From contig CAMTPG010000099.1 in the NCBI GenBank assembly GCA_947074335.1, forward strand, positions 1 to 8,299: a stretch of DNA of 8,299 bases. The letters run 5' to 3'. This stretch comes from an uncultured Parabacteroides sp. Its GTDB lineage: Bacteria > Bacteroidota > Bacteroidia > Bacteroidales > Tannerellaceae. A program made the position numbers and the translations under genes. Below, in pieces: positions 1 through 5,772 of the stretch (within the stretch, counting starts at the first letter, position 1; every line of letters begins with the position of its first letter). Under the pieces are notes generated by a model, which was given only the letters and a program-made list of their open reading frames with translations, had not been told where the DNA came from and made no database searches.

Positions 1-725
1 CTCCCTATCTGGCCATGTGGGGCGCCACGCAGGCTATTCCTTCGCTCGGACTGGGTTGGCGCGTGCTTTTTCCGATCTATATGGTAATTGCGGTGATCGC
101 CACGATTTTGCTGGGAGTTACTTCAATCAAAGAGGAGAAGCCCGAATCGAAACCCTCCACCTACGGCGAGTGTTTTGCGCTGTTGGGCAATCCGTTTGTG
201 CTGTTGATGTTTATCGGCATCATGTGTCATGTGGGTATTGATGTGGGTGTAAACACTACGGCACCTAAAATCATGATGGAGCGTCTGGGCATGGATATTC
301 AGGAGGCCGGATTTGCAACCAGTCTTTATTTCATCTTCCGTACGGCCGGCTGTCTTTCGGGATCGTTTATTCTGGCCCGTTGGTCGGCCCGTAAATTCTT
401 CCTGATCAGTGCTTTCTGTATGATGGCGGCAATGGTGGGATTCTTTATGTTCGATTATAAGTTCTTCATCTATATGTGCATAGCACTGGTAGGTTTCGGT
501 AATTCGAATATTTTCCCGATTCTCTTCTCACAGGCGCTTCTTTCGATGCCGGAAAAACAAAACGAGGTATCGGGTCTGATGATCATGGGACTCTTTGGCG
601 GAACCATTTTCCCGCTGCTGATGGGTTTTGCTTCGGATGCGATGCGTTCGCAGATGGGGGCACTCATTGTACTGTCGGTAGGCGTGATTTATCTGATCTT
701 CCTGGTGCCTAAATTGAAACATTGA
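1..725 (+). CDS. MFS sugar/proton symporter, FHS (FucP-like) family, carboxy-terminal part
   Basis: The gene begins before the window: the frame is open from base 3 (Pro-Tyr-Leu-Ala-Met...), so the ATG at 15 is internal. About 240 residues are visible. They hold one membrane helix, a charged cytoplasmic stretch near 120-165 (SIKEEKPESKPSTYGEC), and then about six hydrophobic helices. This fits helix 6, the central loop and the carboxy-terminal six-helix bundle of a 12-helix major facilitator. The segment GFGNSNIFPILFSQAL (about 492-539), followed by a Gly-rich helix with GLFGGTIFPLLMG and an Asp, resembles the FucP/glucose-galactose (FHS) family, whose members import fucose, glucose, galactose or similar sugars with protons in the inner membrane. 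The substrate cannot be told from this part. It ends in TGA with no clear hairpin terminator after it. The MFS assignment is firm and the FHS subfamily likely. Confidence 0.85.
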   Translation, partial: PYLAMWGATQAIPSLGLGWRVLFPIYMVIAVIATILLGVTSIKEEKPESKPSTYGECFALLGNPFVLLMFIGIMCHVGIDVGVNTTAPKIMMERLGMDIQEAGFATSLYFIFRTAGCLSGSFILARWSARKFFLISAFCMMAAMVGFFMFDYKFFIYMCIALVGFGNSNIFPILFSQALLSMPEKQNEVSGLMIMGLFGGTIFPLLMGFASDAMRSQMGALIVLSVGVIYLIFLVPKLKH

Positions 726-778
726 TTTTTAACAAAAGAAATCACGGTATATTGAACATTTATTAAAGTTTGTTGTTA

Positions 779-813
779 TAATTTTGTAAAAACAAAAGTG
801 TGTGGACCTTTTG
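779..813 (+). promoter_or_regulatory. candidate Bacteroidota promoter for the importer genes
   Basis: TAATTTTG at 779-786 matches the -7 pattern TAnnTTTG exactly but has no good -33 box 19-21 bases upstream; the nearest TTG (752-754) is 24 bases away. Alternatively, TTTG at 783-786 could be the -33 box for ACCTTTTG at 806-813 (spacer 19), which lacks the TA of the consensus. Either would start transcription between the arms of the 13-bp inverted repeat. I cannot decide between them. Confidence 0.35.
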
Positions 814-816
814 TTT
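790..816. repeat. 9-bp inverted repeat nested inside the 13-bp repeat
   Basis: AAACAAAAG (790-798) and CTTTTGTTT (808-816) are exact reverse complements around a 9-base loop, TGTGTGGAC. A further direct copy of AACAAAAG lies at 731-738, giving three copies of the 8-mer in about 85 bases. The stem has a low GC content, so a terminator for the upstream gene is not convincing. An operator overlapping the promoter is an equally good reading. Confidence 0.5.
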
Positions 817-848
817 GAAAAAATCATAAAAGATATACCGTGATTCTA

Positions 849-1931
849 ATGAAAAAACTATTTACGTTCTATATTTCGCTTTTCCTGATTGTGTTATGCC
901 AGGGTTGTAAAACCGATCATCAGTCGATGGAAGGCTATCGTTTATTTACCGATGCACTGGGCCGTCAGGTCTGGGTGCCCGATACGGTGCGGCGTATTAT
1001 TCCGGTCAACGAATCAACAATGCGTATGCTTTGTTATGCCAAAGGAGCCGATCGTGTTTGCGGCATTGAAGATGTGGAGATGCGGAGTACGGCCTTCACA
1101 CATATATTTGCCAATCCGGATTTGAAGAAACAACCGCAAATCGGTCCGATGTTTGGCGGCGATCCGGAGCTGATCATGATGCAGAATCCGGAATTACTGC
1201 TTACCTCAAATATGACAATCGGCGATGCCGACGAACTTTCCGATAAATTACAATTGCCGGTTGTCGTCATCGAATATGGTAATCTGGGTGATCAATGTGA
1301 GCTCTTTCTGGAGAATCTGCAATTGCTGGGAGAGCTGCTGGGTACTGAGGAGCAGACCGATTCGCTGATCAACTATATCTGTTACGAAATCGAAGATCTG
1401 TGGCAGCGTTCCGGCAGAGGAACGAAGAAGCAGGCTTATCTCGGAGGCATTTCTTATCGCGGGCGGCATGATATTGTATCGACCGACCCCGGATATGCAG
1501 CATTTCGTCTGGTGCAGGTGCCCAATGCGGCCGCCTCGCTGATGCGCGAAAGCATGGCCGGTTTCGAGAATACAACGATCGATATGGAGGTATTGCTGGC
1601 ATGGAATCCCGATTATCTGTTTGTGGATCAGGGCGGCTATAAGCTGGTGAAAGATAATTTCAGAACCAATCAGGCTTTATCTAAAGTGCTGAAGAGTTAT
1701 AAAAATAATAACATTTATTTATTGTGGCCTTTTTATATGTTTCATTCCAATTTCGAAGCGATGCTGATTAATGCCTGGAGTGTAGGTAAGGTAATCTATC
1801 CCGATGCTTTTGAGGATGTGGATCTGCGGGATAAGGCAAACGAAATTCTGGTGCAGTTTGTGGGTGCCGATGTTTCGGATTCGCTGATTGCCGAATGGGG
1901 CTGGTACAGAAATATTACAGACGAATTATGA
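849..1931 (+). CDS. ABC importer substrate-binding lipoprotein, FecB/BtuF superfamily
   Basis: This 360-residue protein is the extracytoplasmic binding protein of an importer of the iron-chelate/cobalamin/oxyanion class. The ATG at 849 is preferred over the in-frame GTG at 840, because it places the Lys-Lys pair at the start of a signal peptide. Residues 1-19 form a type II signal peptide, with CQGC at the lipobox and the acylated Cys at residue 20. TDALGRQVWVPDTVRRI is the first strand region typical of the family, and DPELIMMQNPELLLTS lies in the amino-terminal lobe. YLGGISYRGRHDIVST (197-212) resembles a signature of the branch that includes the molybdate-binding MolA-type proteins and archaeal relatives, from memory. 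The carboxy-terminal lobe has IDMEVLLAWNPDYLFVDQGG. Its stop overlaps the permease start (ATGA), so the two are translationally coupled. The substrate is not settled. Confidence 0.88.
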   Translation: MKKLFTFYISLFLIVLCQGCKTDHQSMEGYRLFTDALGRQVWVPDTVRRIIPVNESTMRMLCYAKGADRVCGIEDVEMRSTAFTHIFANPDLKKQPQIGPMFGGDPELIMMQNPELLLTSNMTIGDADELSDKLQLPVVVIEYGNLGDQCELFLENLQLLGELLGTEEQTDSLINYICYEIEDLWQRSGRGTKKQAYLGGISYRGRHDIVSTDPGYAAFRLVQVPNAAASLMRESMAGFENTTIDMEVLLAWNPDYLFVDQGGYKLVKDNFRTNQALSKVLKSYKNNNIYLLWPFYMFHSNFEAMLINAWSVGKVIYPDAFEDVDLRDKANEILVQFVGADVSDSLIAEWGWYRNITDEL

Positions 1932-2986
1932 CGAAAAGTGTCATTGATCAATATAAACAGTATAAACGCCGGCGCACGGGATTTCTGATTCTGTTGTTTT
2001 TTCTGTTGTTGCTGGTTGGATATTATGCCTTTATCACGGGCGGGAGCCGGCTGAATTTTCGCGATTTTATCGCGCTGTTCACCGGCGAGCGTAATGAAAT
2101 GGCGTTGCAGATTTTCCTTAATATCCGCATGCCGCGAATCCTGGCTGCTGTACTTACCGGCGCTACGCTGGCGATGTCGGGGGCGATTATGCAGATCATT
2201 TTACGCAATCCGCTGGCATCGCCTTATACGCTGGGACTTTCATCATCGGCAGCTTTCGGTGCCGCACTGGCCATTATTTTGTTTGGTGCCGGCTCGTCGG
2301 TAGCGAAGGCAGGAACGGTGTTTTATTATGATAATCCGTATGTGATTGCAGTGTTTTCGTTTGCTTCGTCGCTCATCGGACTGGCATTAATCTTATACAT
2401 CAGCCGGTTGAAGCGCTCTTCGGCCGAGATTATTATTTTGGCGGGAATCATTATCGGCTCTTTATTCAGCGCCGGTATTTCGGCCTTGCAGTATATTGCC
2501 GATAAGGTACAGCTTTCCACATTGGTATTCTGGACATTTGGCGATCTGGGGCGCGCTAACTGGCAACGGCTTTTGGTTGTGACTGTTATATGCCTGCCGG
2601 TTCTTATTTATCTGTATCTCAATCGTTGGAATTATAAGGCACTGCGGTATGGTGACGAATATGCCGTAAGTCTGGGCGTGAATCCGGTGCGCATCCGCAG
2701 AACTGCACTCATCTGCTGTTCACTTTGTACAGCATTGGTAGTCTCCTTTTTTGGCGTAATTGCTTTTGTAGGTCTGGTTGTACCGCATATTGTCCGTGCC
2801 TGCATTGGTAGTAATGAGGAACACCTGATTCCGGTTACTACCGTTTGCGGAGGCTTATTTCTGTTGTTTTGCGATACACTCGGGCGCACATTGCTTTCGC
2901 CTGTTATTGTTCCTGTTGGCATTATCACCTCGTTTGTGGGGGTTCCGATTTTTCTGTTTTTGTTGCTGCGCAATTCGTTTCGGTAA
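1928..2986 (+). CDS. ABC importer permease, FecCD/BtuC family
   Basis: This 352-residue inner-membrane permease is expected to form the homodimeric channel that takes substrate from the lipoprotein encoded just upstream. The start is the ATG at 1928 within the ATGA overlap. A short basic cytoplasmic tail (KQYKRRR) is followed by about ten hydrophobic helices. Family hallmarks are RMPR (67-70) running into LAAVLTGATLAMSGAIMQ, RNPLASPYTLGLSSSAAFG (from about 93), the ATPase-contacting loop region around DEYAVSLGVN (243-252), FVGLVVPHIVR (280-290) and PVGIITSFVGVPIFLFLL near the end. Length and motif order are normal, so it looks intact. The usual third member, a BtuD/FecE-type ATPase, does not follow it: the next 259 bases hold no such frame. 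The ATPase must be encoded elsewhere or be shared. Confidence 0.92.
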   Translation: MTKSVIDQYKQYKRRRTGFLILLFFLLLLVGYYAFITGGSRLNFRDFIALFTGERNEMALQIFLNIRMPRILAAVLTGATLAMSGAIMQIILRNPLASPYTLGLSSSAAFGAALAIILFGAGSSVAKAGTVFYYDNPYVIAVFSFASSLIGLALILYISRLKRSSAEIIILAGIIIGSLFSAGISALQYIADKVQLSTLVFWTFGDLGRANWQRLLVVTVICLPVLIYLYLNRWNYKALRYGDEYAVSLGVNPVRIRRTALICCSLCTALVVSFFGVIAFVGLVVPHIVRACIGSNEEHLIPVTTVCGGLFLLFCDTLGRTLLSPVIVPVGIITSFVGVPIFLFLLLRNSFR

Positions 2987-3149
2987 ATGAGGTAAATAAA
3001 CAGAAGGTTTGACAGGTTACGGGAATTTCCATTATCTGAAATAATCGGATGTCTTGATTCTAATTATAATATGATTAAATTGTAAAATAATTATAATTGA
3101 TAGTAATCAGATCATTTTAAAGTAGAATATTATTGAGGCATAATTGTAT

Positions 3150-3168
3150 CCAGTTAAAGTGTAACTGG
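3150..3168 (+). repeat. small hairpin in the AT-rich gap after the permease gene
   Basis: CCAGTTA (3150-3156) pairs with TAACTGG (3162-3168) around a 5-base loop and is followed by TTTAATAAC. It could be a weak terminator for the importer genes or an operator. The run of Ts is too short for a convincing intrinsic terminator. The same gap carries the 10-mer TAATTATAAT twice (3061-3070 and 3088-3097). No gene is seen between 2987 and 3245. Confidence 0.35.
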
Positions 3169-3198
3169 TTTAATAACAGTAAAATTTATGTTCAGCCA

Positions 3199-3230
3199 TT
3201 CATCCGGTTCATTATAAACAGTTATCTTTA
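3199..3230 (+). promoter_or_regulatory. weak candidate promoter for the TrmO-FmdE-like gene
   Basis: TATCTTTA (3223-3230) matches the -7 pattern TAnnTTTG at all but the last base and ends 15 bases before the ATG at 3246. The element 20 bases upstream, TTCA (3199-3202), is a poor -33 box. A promoter somewhere in this gap is plausible because the gene sits 259 bases past the permease stop. Confidence 0.25.
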
Positions 3231-3245
3231 GCTCATATAAACAAC

Positions 3246-4127
3246 ATGCAAAATAAAACAATTCAACCGATCGGTTTTGTCATGAATCAGGGCAGCATAG
3301 ACGATGTGCCGGGCCAGCTAAAGATGCTGTGCAGTCAGATTGTGGTGGATGCCGCCTTTGCTGCGGGATTGGAAGCAATCGAAGAACATTCGCATCTGTT
3401 GGTTCTGTTCGGGTTGGACCGGATTTCCGAAATTCATCTGCAGGAGAAACTGCAATCGGGTGATCATTGCGGTATTTTTGCCTGCCGGTCGCAGTTTCGT
3501 CCTAATCAATTGGGCGTAACCTATTGCCGGCTAATACGGCGCGACGGCAATCGGCTCGAAGTGGCCGGTCTGGATGCTGCCGACGGTTCGCCGGTATATG
3601 ATATCAAAACGCCCGATACTTCGGAAGTGGATCTGGAGCAGATGCAACAGGCTATTTTACTAAAATATCCGCGGCACGACATTAAATATGCCATTCGTAA
3701 CCGACTCGCCACGCTGCTCTGGATCAAAGCCGGGCAATGCACCGGCAGACTTACGGCCGGATTAGCGCTGGGCGTGATGGCGGCACTCGATTTTATGTTG
3801 TATTTGAGAGAAACTAAGCAATCGGTCGATGCTTTCCACATCCTTGTTTCCGAACTGTCAGATACCGCCGATGCCCTGCTTTTTGTCTGTGGAATCAGCT
3901 GGAGTTTAAACCGTATTCACCATGATCCGAAGCAGATTGATGCATTTTATCCAAATGTGGATAAACAACCTGTAATTTGTTTTTGTTCTGAAAAAGAGCA
4001 CATCATCTATGCCTTACGCGAAATGCCTCCGGCTGCGATTAGACCGCAGGTTTGGGTAAATCATGCAGTTAGCTGTTATTTCGATCGCGTATTAATCGGA
4101 AAAAGAGTTGCTAAGCTTAAAAATTAA
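3246..4127 (+). CDS. trmO: TrmO/TsaA-domain protein fused to a degenerate FmdE-like domain
   Basis: The protein has 293 residues, with two parts. Residues 5-125 are a TsaA/UPF0066 (TrmO) domain. TrmO uses S-adenosylmethionine to methylate N6 of t6A at position 37 of some tRNAs, giving m6t6A. Visible motifs are IGFV near the start, GLEAIEEHSHLLVLF (41-55), FACRSQFRPNQLG (78-90, the RxxxRPNxxG motif) and GLDAADGSPVYDIK (108-121, the DxxDGxPVxDIK motif). Residues 150-293 are not TrmO. GQCTGRLTAGLALGVMAAL (163-181) and SELSDTADALLFVCGISWSL (202-221), followed by a DPKQIDAFYP stretch, resemble the FmdE fold, where HGHxCPG and DAxxxxTGCTxGKGN are usual. Here the His-Cys-Pro and Gly-Cys-Thr residues are largely lost, leaving C165 and C215, and only C277 remains of the possible carboxy-terminal zinc site. 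The first domain is confident. The second rests on motif resemblance by eye. A role linked to the upstream importer is inference from position. Confidence 0.8.
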   Translation: MQNKTIQPIGFVMNQGSIDDVPGQLKMLCSQIVVDAAFAAGLEAIEEHSHLLVLFGLDRISEIHLQEKLQSGDHCGIFACRSQFRPNQLGVTYCRLIRRDGNRLEVAGLDAADGSPVYDIKTPDTSEVDLEQMQQAILLKYPRHDIKYAIRNRLATLLWIKAGQCTGRLTAGLALGVMAALDFMLYLRETKQSVDAFHILVSELSDTADALLFVCGISWSLNRIHHDPKQIDAFYPNVDKQPVICFCSEKEHIIYALREMPPAAIRPQVWVNHAVSCYFDRVLIGKRVAKLKN

Positions 4128-4138
4128 TATTACTTTTG
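4107..4138 (+). promoter_or_regulatory. frr promoter, Bacteroidota type
   Basis: GTTG (4107-4110) is separated by 20 bases from TACTTTTG (4131-4138). This is a near-perfect match to the Bacteroides sigma-70 pattern (TTTG, 19-21 bases, TAnnTTTG). The -33 box lies inside the last codons of the preceding gene, and the stop codon of that gene (4125-4127) falls in the spacer. Transcription would start near 4143, giving frr a leader of about 30 bases. Confidence 0.7.
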
Positions 4139-4174
4139 TTAATCAAAAACAGAAAATATAAATCATAATTCCTT

Positions 4175-4738
4175 ATGGCAGATACAAAACAGTATGTAAA
4201 GGCGGCAGACGAGAAGATGTCACATGCAATTGCTCATTTAGATGAACAATTATCTCACATCCGGGCAGGCAAAGCCAATCCGAAACTGTTGGATAATGTA
4301 AAAGTAATCTATTACGGAAGTCCCGTTCCACTGGCAAATGTAGCTACAATTACAGTTCCCGATGCCAAAACAATCCTGATCACTCCGTGGGAGAAGAATC
4401 TGATTCGTGATATTGAAAAAGGAATCATGGATTCGGATCTGGGTATTACGCCCGAAAATAATGGCGAAATGATTCGTATCGGTATTCCGCCGCTTACCGA
4501 AGAGCGTCGTAAACAATTGGCAAAACAATCCAAACAGGAGGCCGAAAATGCCAAAGTAAGCATCCGTAATGCACGTCGCGATGCCATTGATGCTTTGAAG
4601 AAAAGTATCAAGACCGACAATGTGCCGGAAGATATGGAAAAAGATGCCGAGGCTGAAGTTCAGAAGATTCACGATAAATATGTGAAGAAAGTAGATGAGC
4701 TGTACGCCGCTAAAGAAAAAGAAATCATGACAATTTAA
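4175..4738 (+). CDS. frr: ribosome recycling factor
   Basis: This cytoplasmic 187-residue protein works with EF-G to split post-termination ribosomes into subunits, freeing mRNA and tRNA. Its length is normal for the family (about 185). HLDEQLSHIRAGKANPKLLD is the amino-terminal helix and hinge, where many relatives have RTGRAxPxLL. VIYYGSPVPLANVATITVPD and LITPWEKNLIRDIEKGI form the beta-rich second domain, with GLITPENNG-like and RIGIPPLTEERRKQL segments leading into the long carboxy-terminal helices. The charged tail AKEKEIMTI closes the three-helix bundle. No Shine-Dalgarno is evident before the ATG, as is usual in Bacteroidota. frr is often next to pyrH in other bacteria. Here it has its own promoter and terminator and is followed by rsgA, so it is probably transcribed alone. 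Confidence 0.97.
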   Translation: MADTKQYVKAADEKMSHAIAHLDEQLSHIRAGKANPKLLDNVKVIYYGSPVPLANVATITVPDAKTILITPWEKNLIRDIEKGIMDSDLGITPENNGEMIRIGIPPLTEERRKQLAKQSKQEAENAKVSIRNARRDAIDALKKSIKTDNVPEDMEKDAEAEVQKIHDKYVKKVDELYAAKEKEIMTI

Positions 4739-4742
4739 TACA

Positions 4743-4771
4743 GGGGGCGAATTATTTCGCCCCTCTTTTTT
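4743..4771 (+). terminator. intrinsic terminator of frr
   Basis: GGGGCGAA (4744-4751) pairs perfectly with TTCGCCCC (4756-4763) around a TTAT loop, with a possible G-T pair added at the base. A run of six Ts follows at 4766-4771. The stem begins six bases after the frr stop codon. Confidence 0.9.
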
Positions 4772-4800
4772 AGAATCCTCTGTTTAAATCCCTAATTTCG
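4768..4800 (+). promoter_or_regulatory. candidate rsgA promoter
   Basis: TAATTTCG (4793-4800) matches TAnnTTTG at seven of eight positions. TTTT at 4768-4771, the end of the frr terminator tract, lies 21 bases upstream as a three-of-four -33 box. Transcription would begin at about 4804-4806, at or just before the rsgA ATG, so the message would have almost no leader. Read-through from frr is the alternative. Confidence 0.3.
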
Positions 4801-4805
4801 TGCGA

Positions 4806-5738
4806 ATGAATGGTTTAGTAGTTAAGAATACAGGAAGCTGGTATACCGTGCGGACCGACGACGGCCGTGATGTGGAAAGTAAAATCAAAGGGAACTTTCG
4901 TCTGAAAGAGATTCGGACCACGAATCCCATTGCCGTGGGCGATCGCGTGGTGATCGAAGAAAATACCGGTGGCACTGCCTTTATCTCTGAAATTGAACCG
5001 CGTAAGAATTACATCATTCGTAAAGCTTCCAACCTCTCCAAACAATCGCATATCATTGCGGCCAATTTAGATCAGGCCATGCTGATTGTTACCGTGAATT
5101 ATCCGATTACAACCACGGTATTCATCGATCGTTTTCTGGCAACTGCCGAAGCCTATCGCATTCCGGTGAAACTGGTGTTTAATAAAATCGACCGTTATTC
5201 GGGTGATGATGCCGAAATGCTGGATGCGATGATCAATTTGTATACCACGATTGGTTATCCCTGCTCCAAACTGTGTGCAAAAACAGAAGAGGGACTGGAT
5301 GCACTGAAAGCCGATCTGAAAGATAAGATTACGTTGCTTTCTGGTCATTCGGGTGTCGGCAAATCCACGATCATCAATAAACTGATTCCGGGCGTGAATC
5401 TGAAAACCGGCGATATCTCCTCCTATCATAACAAAGGAATGCATACCACCACTTTCTCTGAAATGATTGCTTTGCCCGATGGCGGCTACCTGATTGATAC
5501 GCCGGGAATCAAAGGTTTCGGAACCATTGAAATGGAAGGCGCCGAGATTGCCCATTACTTCCCCGAAATCTTCCGATTCTCCGAAAACTGTAAATTCAAT
5601 GATTGTTCGCACCGTCACGAACCGGGATGCGCCGTATTGCAGGCTGTGGAAGAGCATTATATCAGCGAATCGCGCTATAAAAGCTATCTGAATATCCTCG
5701 AAGATAAACAGGAAGGCAAGTATCGCGAAGAGTTTTGA
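4806..5738 (+). CDS. rsgA: small ribosomal subunit biogenesis GTPase RsgA
   Basis: RsgA is a cytoplasmic, circularly permuted GTPase that checks and completes 30S subunit assembly and releases late assembly factors. The ATG at 4806 (310 residues) is preferred to the in-frame GTG at 4800, because MNGLVVKNTGSWYTV matches the usual family start. Residues 1-65 form the OB-fold domain. The permuted GTPase motifs come in the expected order: NKID (G4, 126-129), GHSGVGKST (G1/P-loop, 180-188), the switch region MHTTT, then DTPG (G3, 231-234). The carboxy-terminal zinc site is C262-x4-C267-x-H269-x5-C275, fully conserved. Nothing is missing. It follows the frr terminator and converges on dgt across a 34-base gap that shows no clear terminator. 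Confidence 0.97.
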   Translation: MNGLVVKNTGSWYTVRTDDGRDVESKIKGNFRLKEIRTTNPIAVGDRVVIEENTGGTAFISEIEPRKNYIIRKASNLSKQSHIIAANLDQAMLIVTVNYPITTTVFIDRFLATAEAYRIPVKLVFNKIDRYSGDDAEMLDAMINLYTTIGYPCSKLCAKTEEGLDALKADLKDKITLLSGHSGVGKSTIINKLIPGVNLKTGDISSYHNKGMHTTTFSEMIALPDGGYLIDTPGIKGFGTIEMEGAEIAHYFPEIFRFSENCKFNDCSHRHEPGCAVLQAVEEHYISESRYKSYLNILEDKQEGKYREEF

Positions 5739-5772
5739 TTAGTTCAATCCAAATTTCCCGAATGAATCGATG

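Larger units (their letters stand above)
740..845. repeat. 13-bp perfect inverted repeat flanking the importer promoter region
   Basis: AATCACGGTATAT (740-752) and ATATACCGTGATT (833-845) are exact reverse complements separated by 80 bases. The right arm ends three bases before the ATG (849) of the substrate-binding protein. A perfect 13-bp match in so short a gap is unlikely by chance. Possible roles are paired operator sites for a regulator, or a long-range RNA stem in transcripts that read through from the upstream transporter gene. No target-site duplication is seen outside the arms, so a small transposon remnant is less likely. Confidence 0.7.

Noticed and set aside
740..845. The 13-bp inverted repeat as the ends of a small transposon (MITE)
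   Set aside because: No target-site duplication flanks the arms, there is only one copy in the window, and the enclosed bases look like a promoter region. Copies elsewhere in the genome would reopen this.
2632..2973. A 113-codon open frame on the minus strand opposite the permease
   Set aside because: It mirrors conserved permease helices, has low-complexity Thr/Arg-rich content and no promoter or partner.
3246..4127. The carboxy half as the normal TrmO carboxy-terminal domain
   Set aside because: It is longer than the short tail of E. coli-type TrmO, and its GLALG and DALLFVCG segments fit FmdE better. The call is still made by eye and is recorded as unproven.
4250..4672. A 140-codon open frame on the minus strand opposite frr
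   Set aside because: frr is unmistakable on the plus strand. The opposite frame shows no family motif, and the frr promoter and terminator both serve the plus strand.
5067..5657. A 196-codon open frame on the minus strand opposite rsgA
   Set aside because: It lies wholly within rsgA, whose GTPase and zinc motifs are complete. The translation has no recognisable domain, so it is a shadow frame.
5739..5772. A shared terminator between the convergent genes rsgA and dgt
   Set aside because: The 34 bases hold no stable hairpin with a T tract. A CCGGC/GCCGG pair lies inside the dgt end, but it is short and has no T run.
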